In this document: positions 40,923 through 50,530 of the stretch, piece after piece
How positions within the stretch are numbered: position 1 is the first letter of the stretch
How the letters are laid out: the number at the start of each line of letters is the position of its first letter
Origin: a candidate division CSSED10-310 bacterium
GTDB taxonomy: Bacteria; CSSED10-310; JAFGJC01
Direction: 5' to 3'
DNA length: 64,000 nucleotides
Assembly: GCA_016927905.1 (NCBI GenBank)
Contig: JAFGLW010000012.1
Span: 1 to 64,000, forward strand
The notes under the pieces: generated by a model
Database searches by the model: none
What the model was told of the DNA's origin: nothing
The model's input: the letters and a program-made list of their open reading frames with translations, nothing else
Position numbers and translations under genes: made by a program

Positions 40923-42167
40923 CTAATCGCCGTATTTGGCAATTATTTCCTTTTTATCCAAACCCAGAATTCCGTATTTCTCTCCGATTTTGGTGAATGC
41001 TGCGATGGCTTTGTCCAGGTGTTCCCTGTCATGGTCGGCGGACAGCTGGATTCGAATGCGCGCCTGGCCTTTCGGGACAACCGGAAAGAAGAAACCGACG
41101 GCATAGATCCCTTCGTAATAGAGATCTTTTGAGAAATCCTGGGTGAGTTGGGCGTTGAAAAGCATGACCGGAACGATGGGGGTTTCACCGCGCACGATCA
41201 ATCCGGCCTGCTCTATTTTGTCCCTGAAATACCGGGTATTCCATTCCAGTTTGTCGCGTCGTTTCGTGGAGTGTGACAGGATGTCCAGGACCTTGATGGC
41301 GGCGGACACGATGACCGGCGGCATGGTGTTGGAAAAAAGGTAGGGTCGGGCTTTCTGGCGGCACAGCTCCACAATTTCCTTCCTGCCGCTGACACATCCG
41401 CCCGATGCACCTCCCAAAGCCTTGCCCAGTGTGGTCGTGATGACGTCCACCCGGTCCATGCAGTTCTTCAGTTCATGAACTCCCCGGCCCGTTCTGCCCA
41501 TGAATCCGGAGGCGTGACTGTCGTCCACGGCCACCATGGCATCATATTTGTCCGCAAGCGCGCAGATCTCGTCCAGGGGAGCGACATCCCCGTCCATGGA
41601 AAATACCCCGTCGGTGATGATCATCTTGTGCCGGCAGTCCTGGGAAGCTTCGATCAGTTTCGATTCCAGATGGTCCATGTTCAGATGCTTGTATATGTAT
41701 TGCTGAGCCTTGCAAAGGCGCATGCCGTCGACGATGGAGGCATGAACGAGTTTGTCGGCGATGATCGCGTCCTCGGATTCGAGCACCGCTTCGAACAGGC
41801 CGCCGTTGGCATCCAGGCAAGACGGGAAGAGAATGGTGTCTTCCATTCCCAGAAATTCCGACAGTTTACGTTCCAGGATTTTATGGATATCCTGGGTTCC
41901 GCAAATGAACCGGACGGAACTCATCCCATACCCCCGCTCATCCAGGCCGGCATGGGCCGCAGCCACGACATCGGGATGACTGGACAGACCCAGGTAGTTG
42001 TTGGCACAGAAATTCACGACGTTTGCCAGAGGCGAACTGGGGGGATACTCGACGGCAATGTCCGCTTTCTGGGGGGAGTGTATGAACCGCTCCTGCTTAT
42101 ACAAACCCGCTTCCTTTATACCCTTCAATTCCTGCCGGTAATGATCCTTGACCGTTCCGTATGCCAT
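40923..42167 (-). CDS. AONS-family PLP enzyme, Kbl-like (glycine C-acetyltransferase type)
   Basis: 414 residues. The alpha-oxoamine synthase family condenses an amino acid with an acyl-CoA (or acyl-ACP). PLP lysine is K249 in TTTLGKALGG; D-G-V-F-S-M-D-G-D and D-D-S-H-A-S-G-F-M-G-R are the conserved cofactor-binding blocks. The N-terminus (S-P-Q-K-A, F-C-A-N-N-Y-L-G-L) is close to 2-amino-3-ketobutyrate ligase. It lies downstream of an acyl carrier protein gene and an acetyl-CoA synthetase gene in one unit, which suggests acetyl-ACP or a related acyl-ACP as donor rather than free CoA; threonine dehydrogenase, the usual Kbl partner, is not here. Confidence 0.85.
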   Translation of the reverse strand: MAYGTVKDHYRQELKGIKEAGLYKQERFIHSPQKADIAVEYPPSSPLANVVNFCANNYLGLSSHPDVVAAAHAGLDERGYGMSSVRFICGTQDIHKILERKLSEFLGMEDTILFPSCLDANGGLFEAVLESEDAIIADKLVHASIVDGMRLCKAQQYIYKHLNMDHLESKLIEASQDCRHKMIITDGVFSMDGDVAPLDEICALADKYDAMVAVDDSHASGFMGRTGRGVHELKNCMDRVDVITTTLGKALGGASGGCVSGRKEIVELCRQKARPYLFSNTMPPVIVSAAIKVLDILSHSTKRRDKLEWNTRYFRDKIEQAGLIVRGETPIVPVMLFNAQLTQDFSKDLYYEGIYAVGFFFPVVPKGQARIRIQLSADHDREHLDKAIAAFTKIGEKYGILGLDKKEIIAKYGD

Positions 42168-42186
42168 GAATAAATCCTCCCGCGTT

Positions 42187-42447
42187 TCAGATGAAGGTTT
42201 CGAGCAGGTGAATGATGTTGTTCACCGAGTCGAAAGCTTCGGGTGTCGCCTGGGCATCGGGAATGGAAATGCGGTATTTCTTCTCAAGAAAACGTTTCAA
42301 TGAAACCATCGAGAAGGAATCGACAATTCCGCCGGATATCAACGGGGTGTCCGGAACCAGATCGATGTCGTCATCGTCTTCCAGGAATTCCATCGCAACA
42401 TATTCCAAAATCTCTTTCTCCAGTTGCTGTCGAATCGTTTCATTCAT
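42187..42447 (-). CDS. Acyl carrier protein
   Basis: 86 residues from ATG 42447 with AAAGGAGG upstream (a longer start at 42468 lacks it). The phosphopantetheine serine is S44 in I-V-D-S-F-S, followed by the L-x-x-F-L-E-K-K-Y helix. An acidic run (E-D-D-D-D-I-D) is typical of ACPs. It sits between the acetyl-CoA synthetase and the Kbl-like enzyme, so it is probably a dedicated carrier for that pair rather than the fatty-acid ACP. Confidence 0.9.
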   Translation of the reverse strand: MNETIRQQLEKEILEYVAMEFLEDDDDIDLVPDTPLISGGIVDSFSMVSLKRFLEKKYRISIPDAQATPEAFDSVNNIIHLLETFI

Positions 42448-42474
42448 GAGAAGCCTCCTTTTAAGCAAAAGTAT

Positions 42475-44175
42475 CTAGTCATTTTCAAGTGTTGACAAAT
42501 CGCCAATGGGTTCTCCCGTTTCCTGAGCCCGGAGCACCCGTCTCATGATTTTGCCGCTGCGGGTTTTCGGGAGAGAATCCACAAACTCGATCTCCTGTGG
42601 CATGGCCAGAGGAGATAATTTTTTCCGGATGAAATTCATGATTTTCAAACTGAGGTCATCACTCGGGTCAAAGGCCGGTTTGAGCGCGACAAAAGCCTTC
42701 ACGACCTCCATGTTGATCGGATCGGGAATCCCGATCGCGGCGGATTCGGCGACCGCTTCATGTTCCAGCAGCGCTGATTCGATTTCGAAGGGACTGACCA
42801 GGTGTCCCGCGGTATTGATGACATCGTCATCCCGTCCCACAAACCAGAAATATCCTTCCCTGTCAATTCGGCTGCGGTCCCCGGTGATGTACCAGCCGTT
42901 GCGGAACTTGTCTTCATAAACCAGGGGATTCCGCCGGTAGGAACGAAACATGGAGGGCCATCCCGGTTTCAGGGCCAGCAGGCCGGTTTCACCTTCCGGG
43001 ACTTCGGTGTATGTGGCGGGATCGAGAACCGCAGCCGTAATGCCCGGTATCGGTTTACCCATGGATCCGGGTTTGATCTTGATACCCGGGTAATTCGCTA
43101 TCATGATGCTTCCGGTTTCAGTCTGCCACCAGGTGTCGTGATATGCTTTTTTGAACACTTTTTCGGACCAGATGACGGCTTCCGCGTTCAGAGGTTCCCC
43201 AACCGAACACAGATGCCGGAGTTTGGACAGGTCGAATTCCCTGACAATCTCATCGCCTTCCCGCATCAGCATGCGGATGGCGGTGGGAGCGGTATACCAG
43301 ACGGTAACGCCGTATTTTTCAAGGATTTCATACCAGGCGCGCGGTCTGAATCCCGCCTCGAAGACAACCTGGGTCACACCGGTGCACCATGGTCCGATAA
43401 TCCCGTAGGACGTTCCGGTTACCCAACCGGGATCGGCCGTACACCAGTAGACATCGTCCGGGCGCAGGTCCAGAATCCACTTTGTGGTGAGATACTGGGA
43501 AAGCACGGAGTCGTGGACGTGCTGTGCGCCTTTGGGTTTACCGGTCGTCCCGGAAGTGTAATGCAGGATGGACGGCGTTTCGGGATCCGCCTGGAAACTT
43601 TCGAAATGCGCGACATGGACACGGTCGACCTGATGGACGATCTCCTTTTCCTGGGGCGAATACCCGGTCAGATCATTGGTGACAACGATGTGTTTTATAT
43701 AAGGCATCCTGGGGAGCAGTTTCCGGATGCGCTTGACGAATTTGGGTGTTGTGATGACAGCGGAAGCTTCCCCGTCGGACAGCCGGGTCAGAAGCGAGTC
43801 TTCCTGAAAGGCCGAAAACAGAGGGGAGACAATGCATCCGGCTTTCAGAATTCCCAAAAATGCGAAGTACAGCTCCGGCATCTTGTCCATGAAGACATAG
43901 ACTCTTTCCCCGGGCTGGATATCCAGTGTGTTGCGCAACAGATGAGCGAATCCATTGGAATGGATTCTCAGCTCATCGAAAGTATAAGTTGCGGTCTTTC
44001 CGCCGTGACCCTCCCAATACATGGCAACCCTGGATCCGTGACCCATCCGGCAGATTCTGTCCGAACAGAGTTCGCCGATATTCCAGGTCGACCGGTCCAG
44101 AATACCCAGGTCTTTTTTGGCGATGTTCCAGTCGAAATTTTTAAGACGTTCTTCATAGCTGCCGATGTTGTACAT
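42475..44175 (-). CDS. AcsA-like acetyl-CoA synthetase / AMP-forming acyl-acid ligase
   Basis: 566 residues. ANL-superfamily enzyme that adenylates acetate or another short acid and transfers it to a thiol. The P-loop reads YTSGTTGKPKGAQHVHDS; the DVYWCTADPGWVTGTSYGI block is close to Bacillus AcsA; later motifs W-W-Q-T-E-T-G, Y-I-T-G-D and the catalytic lysine in K-T-R-S-G-K-I-M-R-R-V-L-R are present. It is the first gene of the acs-acp-kbl unit. It could load the neighbouring ACP directly; this is an inference from context. Confidence 0.88.
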   Translation of the reverse strand: MYNIGSYEERLKNFDWNIAKKDLGILDRSTWNIGELCSDRICRMGHGSRVAMYWEGHGGKTATYTFDELRIHSNGFAHLLRNTLDIQPGERVYVFMDKMPELYFAFLGILKAGCIVSPLFSAFQEDSLLTRLSDGEASAVITTPKFVKRIRKLLPRMPYIKHIVVTNDLTGYSPQEKEIVHQVDRVHVAHFESFQADPETPSILHYTSGTTGKPKGAQHVHDSVLSQYLTTKWILDLRPDDVYWCTADPGWVTGTSYGIIGPWCTGVTQVVFEAGFRPRAWYEILEKYGVTVWYTAPTAIRMLMREGDEIVREFDLSKLRHLCSVGEPLNAEAVIWSEKVFKKAYHDTWWQTETGSIMIANYPGIKIKPGSMGKPIPGITAAVLDPATYTEVPEGETGLLALKPGWPSMFRSYRRNPLVYEDKFRNGWYITGDRSRIDREGYFWFVGRDDDVINTAGHLVSPFEIESALLEHEAVAESAAIGIPDPINMEVVKAFVALKPAFDPSDDLSLKIMNFIRKKLSPLAMPQEIEFVDSLPKTRSGKIMRRVLRAQETGEPIGDLSTLEND

Positions 44176-44253
44176 ATATTCCCGCTTTCCTTCGCAATCA
44201 GCCCGCCGATACCCTGCGCCGGCTCGGCGGGGACAGTGTTAATCCGGGAAGGG

Positions 44254-44282
44254 AGCCTATCATCCGGACGGGCATCTGTCAA
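44254..44282 (-). promoter_or_regulatory. Promoter of the acs-acp-kbl operon
   Basis: On the minus strand TTGACA (44277-44282) and TAGGCT (44254-44259) are 17 bp apart in the gap before the ligase gene. The -10 is weak, the -35 perfect. Confidence 0.45.
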
Positions 44283-44303
44283 AACATTCAAGGAGGATTC
44301 AGG

Positions 44304-45182
44304 TCAGAATGTTCCACATGGAACATTCCATTTTCGCAGGCTTATTTTCCCCCCGTTTCCGCAGTGGACCCTCAGGGATCCGTCGCGGTCTGACCGGATA
44401 ATTTTCGCTCCGGTCTGCCCGAGTATTTCCAGCGTTTCAGGGGCGGGATTGCCATAGGGATTAACGCCAACCGATATCACTGCGATGTCCGGGCGAACAG
44501 ACCGGATGAAATCCGGATCCGACACGCCGCCGTGATGCGGGCATTTCAATATCCCGCTTCTGAGCCCGTCTCCGAATACGCGGAGAAGATCCCGCTGGGC
44601 GGCCGGGCCGATATCCGCCGCGAACAAAATGTTCCCGGTGCAAAATTCCATCAGGGTCACCATTGAGGAATCGTTGAGATCGGGACCGGGCATATCGGGA
44701 TGAAGAACCCGAAACGTCAGGACTCCCCCGACATCGATCCGATCCCCGCGCCGGCACTGAATGTATTCGTGTTCACCCGATTCAAAAAGCTTCCGGAATC
44801 CGGGTGGGTTTTCCGGATGTTCGAGGGGGAAGGCTCCGTAGATCCTGATGCAGGGAAAACCGGACGCCATCACGCCGTAAACGCCACCAAGATGGTCCGG
44901 ATGGGGATGGGTGACGATCACGGCGTCCAGCCGGTCGATATGCAAAGCGCGAAATGTGTCCAGAAGGCATGACGTCCATACGGAATATCCGCCATCGATC
45001 AAAACCGATACCGGCGGCCGCGATACGATGGCGGCATCGCCGTACCCGACATCCAGGAATAAAACGTCCCACCCCCCGGATTCCCGCTGAAAGGCCGGCT
45101 GGCATCCGGTTAAGATCAGAACCGCGGCAAATGCCCCGAAAAACCGGCGGCGGACCAGGATCTTCCCGTCTCGAAAGAACAT
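44304..45182 (-). CDS. Lipoprotein with ComEC-like metallo-beta-lactamase fold
   Basis: 292 residues from ATG 45182 with AGAGGGTGAA upstream. Lipobox L-T-G-C puts the lipid on C27. The metal site T-H-P-H-P-D-H-L-G-G (H92-H97) and later A-A-D-I and C-P-H-H-G-G are those of the ComEC/Rec2 C-terminal hydrolase group. As a free lipoprotein without the ComEC membrane channel it may be a secreted nuclease or other hydrolase. Four bases separate it from the coiled-coil gene upstream (TGAAATG). The last codons overlap a parS-like site. Confidence 0.8.
   Translation of the reverse strand: MFFRDGKILVRRRFFGAFAAVLILTGCQPAFQRESGGWDVLFLDVGYGDAAIVSRPPVSVLIDGGYSVWTSCLLDTFRALHIDRLDAVIVTHPHPDHLGGVYGVMASGFPCIRIYGAFPLEHPENPPGFRKLFESGEHEYIQCRRGDRIDVGGVLTFRVLHPDMPGPDLNDSSMVTLMEFCTGNILFAADIGPAAQRDLLRVFGDGLRSGILKCPHHGGVSDPDFIRSVRPDIAVISVGVNPYGNPAPETLEILGQTGAKIIRSDRDGSLRVHCGNGGKISLRKWNVPCGTF
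44310..44325. promoter_or_regulatory. parS-like ParB binding site
   Basis: TGTTCCACATGGAACA is a 16-bp near-palindrome. The left half TGTTCCAC matches the usual parS half-site exactly; the centre has CATG in place of CGTG. It lies 3.5 kb from parAB and in the coding end of the MBL lipoprotein gene; native parS sites are often inside genes. Confidence 0.55.
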
Positions 45183-45183
45183 T

Positions 45184-45840
45184 TCACCCTCTGGGGAACT
45201 TTGAATCGCGGAGTTCTTCCGCAATCTTCTCCAGCATTCGGATGCCGGTTGAACCGACATCCTTCCCGGGGCGTTCCTTTTGTTTGAGTTTCTCGGTGCT
45301 CTGGGAGGTTCGAACAGGCGGCAGCATATCACCGGGCATCTTCTGCGGCGGTTTATCACCCCGGACAGGAGAATGCTCCAGAAGCGTGATCCGGTCTTTC
45401 ATCTCGGCGATTTTCCCACGCAGGGATTCCTTCTCTTTTTCAAGAAGCCTGACGAGCTGGGCCGTTCTTGCCTTTTCCGAGTCCGCATCGGCCAGCTGCT
45501 TGAGAATGATTTCCCGGTTTTTACCCGCCTCCGCAAGCTTGGCTTTCAGATGCTGATTTTCATCTCGGCCTTTCTGCAAAGCTTCCCGGATGGAACGCTC
45601 CTTTTCCTGCGCCCCGACCAGGTCGCGTCTGAGATCCTCAATCTCCCGGCTTTCCTGTCTCAACAGCGACAGCTCGTTCTGCAGATTCAGATGCATGGAT
45701 TCATTCTCCTCCAGCCTGACCCGCAGATGGGATATCTGCCGCTGCATCACCTTGTTCCGGATAAACCAGCCGGAGATTCCGGATCCCAACATCAATAAGG
45801 TGGCGATCAAGTAGCTCATCGTTGATATCCCGTCTTTCAT
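45184..45840 (-). CDS. Single-pass membrane protein with long coiled coil
   Basis: 218 residues. One membrane helix near the start (SYLIATLLMLGSGISGW) is followed by about 130 residues of heptad-rich charged helix (L, E, R, K, Q) and a basic C-terminal tail (residues about 155-218) with M-P-G-D-M and K-Q-K-E-R-P. No family recognised. Translation start could also be the ATG at 45819. The unit with the MBL lipoprotein suggests a linked envelope function. Confidence 0.65.
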   Translation of the reverse strand: MKDGISTMSYLIATLLMLGSGISGWFIRNKVMQRQISHLRVRLEENESMHLNLQNELSLLRQESREIEDLRRDLVGAQEKERSIREALQKGRDENQHLKAKLAEAGKNREIILKQLADADSEKARTAQLVRLLEKEKESLRGKIAEMKDRITLLEHSPVRGDKPPQKMPGDMLPPVRTSQSTEKLKQKERPGKDVGSTGIRMLEKIAEELRDSKFPRG

Positions 45841-45994
45841 TCCATACCGGCAGTTTCCGGCTGCTCGAAAACATCCCGGCCGTTCCTGAAACCCGAGCCA
45901 TCATCTTACCGCAATTCGACCGCGCAAGCCAGGATGAATTTACCAATCAGCCGGGTGTTCCGGCGGCGGTGCGGTTTCGACGGGCAGAATCATG

Positions 45995-48900
45995 TCAGGA
46001 GATTGGTCCGCGAATTCCGTCGGATATCGAGTGCTGTTTCAGCAGGTCTTTGACCTGCCGGGTCAGGTAAGGGTACTTCCCGGCCCGGCCGAAACACTCC
46101 AGACTCTTTTTCAGCAGGGGCCCGGGATCATCCGAACCCCCCGATTTCTCATGGATTGCAATGACCAGTTCTCCCTGAAACCAATAATAATATGCCCGGG
46201 TCAGAGGATCTTTCAGGCTGCCGACATCGATCGAGGCCATACATGCCGCCGCATCGTCAAGCCGGTTCTGTCTTGTTTTCAGCCGTGCCGTGAAAAGTGT
46301 ACATTCGTTCAAGCCGGGCGCCGGCCCGGTTTGGGTGTAGAGTTCCCGGGCCTTGTCCAGGTAAAGCTGTGCCTGGTCAGGCAAATCCAGATCCAGCGAA
46401 ACGGCTCCAAGGTTGACCAGGACCGCGGCGCAGGAGACGTGGAATCCCTGGCTGTGGAACATGTCGTAAGCCTGTTTCAAAACATGGTAGGCATCCCGGG
46501 CGTTGCCGGATTCGTACAGTGCATTGCCGAGGTTGTTGGAACACACGGCCACCTGATCCAGACAGCCCATTTCGTCAAATACCGCCAGCGCTCTGCGAAA
46601 GTTCCGAACGGCCTCGTCCGTCCGACCCAGCCGCATCTGAATCATGGCCTGGTTCTGGAGATACAGAGGCCAGTGAGCGTGATCGCCCAGCGCTTCAGCG
46701 GTGTGGACAGCCGCTTGATACATCGATAAGGCTTCGGCATATTGTCCTGTTTTTTTAAGTATATTACCCAGATTGACCTTCAATGCCGCCGAATCCAGTT
46801 CGTTTCCCATGGAAGCGGTCAGTTTCAATGCAAGATTGTAATGGTTCCGGGCCTTTTCGAACTCGGATTTCAGATAAAAAATGTTCCCGATGTTGTGATG
46901 ACACCGGGCAGCAACATCGATCAAAGACTCCTTTTCGGAAACGGCCAGAGCTTTGTTCAGGCTGTCCAGAGCGCGATCGAGAAATCCCTGATCGGTGGCC
47001 ACTGCCCCCAGAAGCGTCATGCTCATGACGAACGCCCGCTTTTCGCCGTATCGTTGAGCCTTCTGCATCACCACTTTCAATACCCGCTTGACACCCGTCA
47101 AATCCGATTCGAGTTTCCGGATCTGGGCCAGACCGAGCAGCGACTGACAATGGTGACCGGCCAGGTCTGCCGGGGGCGGTTCATCCGGGGTAAACCGCCG
47201 CAGGGCACGGGAGGTGCGAGCGATCCCGTCCCGGAAAATGCCGGCCGCTTCCTTCGGGCGACCCAGGTGCAGCAGGCACTGCGCCCGTATCAGATCCAGC
47301 CCGCTCACCGATTCCGATGGATCTCCGGCGGAAAAGTTTAATGTCAGATTGGCAAAATGCAACGCATGTTCCACGTTCCCCCGGTTGAAATGATATTCTG
47401 CGACCTGGCGGCAGGTTTGAACCGCCCGGTTCCGATCCGTTGTCTGACTGAAATGGTGGGCCAGGACGCTGAGCACATCGATGGTCGGCCGGGGATGCTT
47501 CTGCTCCAGGAACATCGCGGCCCGGAGATGCAAGCGCTCGGACAGCTCCACATCCAGATCCTCCCGAACGACGTCCCGGAGATGCAGAGAACAGAATCCG
47601 TAGGTTTCATCATCCGTCGATCTTTCCTCCATAAAACCGGATTTGATCAACCGATCCAGTGCGTCCAGCAGTGTGTCTTCATCGCAGTCACAGACGAACA
47701 GCAGTTGATCGAAGGGGAGTGGATCTTCCAGAACGGAAGCGGCCCGGAGCACCGATTGCGGCGTTTCTTCCAGGGAAAGAAATCGGCGGCGGATACTCTC
47801 CTTGATGGATATCGGAAGAGTTCTGGTGACGCTGCCGGAATCGCCGGTTGATTCACCGGAAGAGGTGGCGCCCACCCAGACACCACCCCGGCGCCGCAGC
47901 TGTCCTTCTTCGACCAGGGTGGAGACGATGTTTTCGATAAACAAAGGATTGCCTCTCGTTTTTTGATGGATGCGTTCGCTGAAAGACGGCGATGCATGAT
48001 CGACTCCGAGCATGGAAACGATCATTTCCCGGGTTTGATTGAAGGTGAGCGGTAAAAGCGGGAGGAGATGGAACTTTTCCAGGGATGTGAACGCCTGACT
48101 GAATCGCAGCGCGGGATGACCCGGAACAAGTTCCTCCGGACGATATGATGCCAGCAGCATCAACTGGCCGCTTGTTTCGGCGGAGAGACTCTGTTCGGTC
48201 GGGAAGACAATTCGGCGGGCCAGAAATTGAAGCAGTTCCGCCGCGGCGGTGGAAGAACGGTGAAAATCATCCAGATGAACGATGACCGGGATCTGGTTGC
48301 TGAACGCGGAAATCAGGCGCAAGGCCGCATCGAAGAATTTATATTTGAGCGCTTCCCTTGAAAACCCCGGGGCGGAGTTGTCCGGAACGGTTTCGAACCC
48401 GGCCAGAAGATCAGTGAACAGCGTCCTGGCACGGGTCAGGCTGTCGGAACGGATATTCCGTTTTTCAAAATCCTGAGTCAGCGATTCGAACAGGGTCGTC
48501 CAGGGATGGAATTCCCATGCGCCGTCCTCCTGGCATGAACAAAAATGAAACGGAATGCCGTAGAAGGATGCGACGGTCCGGATCTCATCGACCAGCCGGG
48601 TTTTTCCAATACCGGCCTCCCCCTGGATGAGAAACAGAGAGGATGCCCCGTTTTTCCGCAGCGCATCGAACGCGCCTTGAAGAGCCTGAAGTTCGGTTTC
48701 CCTGCCGACGCACGCCGGAGACAGAAGAAGGCTGGCGGGCGCTTCGACCGTCAGGGAGGATGTGGATTCTGTATCGCCGAACAGTTCATCCTGCAGTCGG
48801 AGCAGTTCGTCGCGCAGGATCTGGACATCGGGATAACGCTCGCCGGGATGCCTTCGAAGCATTTGGCAGAGGATTCTGCAGATGCGTTTGTCCAGCTTCG

Positions 48901-49633
48901 GATTGGGAGCGGCCGGGTCCGGCACCTCATCCTTCACCCGGGCCATGAGCTGCTGCATCAATCCGCCGGTGAACGGCAGCGATCCGGTGAACGCCTTGTA
49001 CAGCATTACTCCCAGGGAATATATGTCCGAGCGGGTGTCCACTTTGGCGGTAACCGTCTGTTCGGGACTCATGTATTCAATCGTTCCGATAATGGCGCCG
49101 CTGTGGGTCAACTGGGAGGATCCCATGTCCCGGACCAGGCCGAAATCCGCCAGCTTGATATCCCCTTTCCGGGACACCAGAACATTTCCCGGTTTGATAT
49201 CGCGGTGCACATACCGGTTCACATGAAGATAGGCCAGCGCATCGGTGATCTGTATGGCCAGTTCCAGAATATGCCGGGTCCGCCTGGCCGAATGGAAAGC
49301 GTCTTCACCCAGCGATTCCGTATACCGATTCAAATGATCCTCGAAATCGCTCCCGTCCACATACTCCATGGTGTAAAATTCCTGCCCGTCGGAAATTCCG
49401 GTTTCATAAACCCGTACCAGATGCGGATGTTCCATCCTGGAAGCCGCCCGGAATTCTCTGCGGAACCGGAGACGGGAGGTGGTGTCCTCGTCCGATTCGG
49501 CCGGCCGGAACACTTTCAGTGCCAGCATCCGATCCGTATCCGGATCAGTCACCCGGTACACCCGCCCCGATCCGCCGATTCCCAGCAGGTCCGTGATGAT
49601 GTATTTATTGAATTTTTTTGGTACCTGATTCAT
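45995..49633 (-). CDS. Second large regulator: Ser/Thr kinase, signalling ATPase, TPR
   Basis: 1212 residues from ATG 49633, 22 bp after the aldolase gene stop. Kinase: G-I-G-G-S-G-R-V-Y, A-L-K-V-F, canonical H-R-D-I-K-P-G-N and D-F-G. A signalling ATPase follows with Walker A GEAGIGKTRL, then ~600 residues of TPR-like helical repeats. The architecture matches the N-terminal two-thirds of the regulator at 6182-11509 but lacks the GAF, AAA+ and Fis parts. It is probably a signalling hub; target unknown. Confidence 0.87.
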   Translation of the reverse strand: MNQVPKKFNKYIITDLLGIGGSGRVYRVTDPDTDRMLALKVFRPAESDEDTTSRLRFRREFRAASRMEHPHLVRVYETGISDGQEFYTMEYVDGSDFEDHLNRYTESLGEDAFHSARRTRHILELAIQITDALAYLHVNRYVHRDIKPGNVLVSRKGDIKLADFGLVRDMGSSQLTHSGAIIGTIEYMSPEQTVTAKVDTRSDIYSLGVMLYKAFTGSLPFTGGLMQQLMARVKDEVPDPAAPNPKLDKRICRILCQMLRRHPGERYPDVQILRDELLRLQDELFGDTESTSSLTVEAPASLLLSPACVGRETELQALQGAFDALRKNGASSLFLIQGEAGIGKTRLVDEIRTVASFYGIPFHFCSCQEDGAWEFHPWTTLFESLTQDFEKRNIRSDSLTRARTLFTDLLAGFETVPDNSAPGFSREALKYKFFDAALRLISAFSNQIPVIVHLDDFHRSSTAAAELLQFLARRIVFPTEQSLSAETSGQLMLLASYRPEELVPGHPALRFSQAFTSLEKFHLLPLLPLTFNQTREMIVSMLGVDHASPSFSERIHQKTRGNPLFIENIVSTLVEEGQLRRRGGVWVGATSSGESTGDSGSVTRTLPISIKESIRRRFLSLEETPQSVLRAASVLEDPLPFDQLLFVCDCDEDTLLDALDRLIKSGFMEERSTDDETYGFCSLHLRDVVREDLDVELSERLHLRAAMFLEQKHPRPTIDVLSVLAHHFSQTTDRNRAVQTCRQVAEYHFNRGNVEHALHFANLTLNFSAGDPSESVSGLDLIRAQCLLHLGRPKEAAGIFRDGIARTSRALRRFTPDEPPPADLAGHHCQSLLGLAQIRKLESDLTGVKRVLKVVMQKAQRYGEKRAFVMSMTLLGAVATDQGFLDRALDSLNKALAVSEKESLIDVAARCHHNIGNIFYLKSEFEKARNHYNLALKLTASMGNELDSAALKVNLGNILKKTGQYAEALSMYQAAVHTAEALGDHAHWPLYLQNQAMIQMRLGRTDEAVRNFRRALAVFDEMGCLDQVAVCSNNLGNALYESGNARDAYHVLKQAYDMFHSQGFHVSCAAVLVNLGAVSLDLDLPDQAQLYLDKARELYTQTGPAPGLNECTLFTARLKTRQNRLDDAAACMASIDVGSLKDPLTRAYYYWFQGELVIAIHEKSGGSDDPGPLLKKSLECFGRAGKYPYLTRQVKDLLKQHSISDGIRGPIS

Positions 49634-49655
49634 TCCGTCGGCCTGCAGGAACTGA

Positions 49656-50474
49656 TCAGGAAAGTTCGCGAAGCAGTTTCCGGACAAGTTCCGCAATGAA
49701 ATGCTCGGATATTTCCTGCGGTTTCGGGCCGGAAGCTCCGGTGATGGCGGATTCAACGACGGTTTCGCCGGTTTCCAGTATGGCGCAGGCATCCGCAGCG
49801 GCGCTGTTGCAGGCGGTAGGGTGGAAAACACCGGTTCCGCCCTGTTTGCGGCGGATATCCAGCAGCTTGCTGACTTCCGGACCCGGAAGGGTGTGAATTT
49901 TGCCCAGAAGATGGGAAATGAACGCGATGTGGGCAAAATGCTCCAGAGTCTCCATCCGGTAGTAGGCCGTGGACAAATCGTTTCCGATGGTCAATGCGCC
50001 GTGGTTCTGCATCAGGAAAGCATCGTGATCCTTGATATACGGGATCAGAGGTCTGGATAACGCATCCGTTCCCGGCGTTCCGTATTCGACCAGCGGGATA
50101 CCACCCAGCGTCATGATGACTTCCGGCAGCATGGCCTGAGTCAGCGGGATCCCGGTTATTCCGAATGCCGTGGCGTATGGGGGATGTGCATGAACGACGC
50201 TCTGGATTTCCGGCCGGTTCGCATAGACGGTCAGATGCATCTTGATTTCGGATGACGGACAGGCGTTCCGGGTCAGTGATTTCCCCTCCAGACTGCATAT
50301 CACCATCGAGTCCGGATCCATGAATCCCTTGGAGACGCCGGTCGGCGTGATGACGATACGCTCGGAATCCAGCCGGACACTGATGTTCCCGTCATTTGCG
50401 GCGGCATACCCGCGGTTGTATATCCGCCTTCCGATTTCGACGATTTCCTTTTTGATCGCATGCAGACCGGTCAT
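49656..50474 (-). CDS. Class II aldolase / adducin-type protein
   Basis: 272 residues. Zinc ligands are in V-V-H-A-H-P-P-Y and Q-N-H-G-A-L, with N-D-G-N-I-S, T-P-T-G-V-S-K-G and S-S-E-I-K-M-H as further family blocks. Relatives include L-fuculose-phosphate aldolase, so a sugar-phosphate cleaving reaction is likely but the substrate is not known. It heads the same leftward unit as the kinase-TPR regulator. Confidence 0.83.
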   Translation of the reverse strand: MTGLHAIKKEIVEIGRRIYNRGYAAANDGNISVRLDSERIVITPTGVSKGFMDPDSMVICSLEGKSLTRNACPSSEIKMHLTVYANRPEIQSVVHAHPPYATAFGITGIPLTQAMLPEVIMTLGGIPLVEYGTPGTDALSRPLIPYIKDHDAFLMQNHGALTIGNDLSTAYYRMETLEHFAHIAFISHLLGKIHTLPGPEVSKLLDIRRKQGGTGVFHPTACNSAAADACAILETGETVVESAITGASGPKPQEISEHFIAELVRKLLRELS

Positions 50475-50530
50475 TGGTACACCCGCTTACCCAGGTAAAA
50501 AAAACAGTCTATCAGAACCGAAAGACTTTT

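Noticed and set aside
42802-44457. 551-codon + strand frame over the acetyl-CoA synthetase gene
   Set aside because: Antisense shadow of a clear gene; no family features.
47366-47381. Second parS candidate TGTTCCACGTTCCCCC
   Set aside because: Only the left ten bases match; the right half does not pair, so it is not a palindrome.
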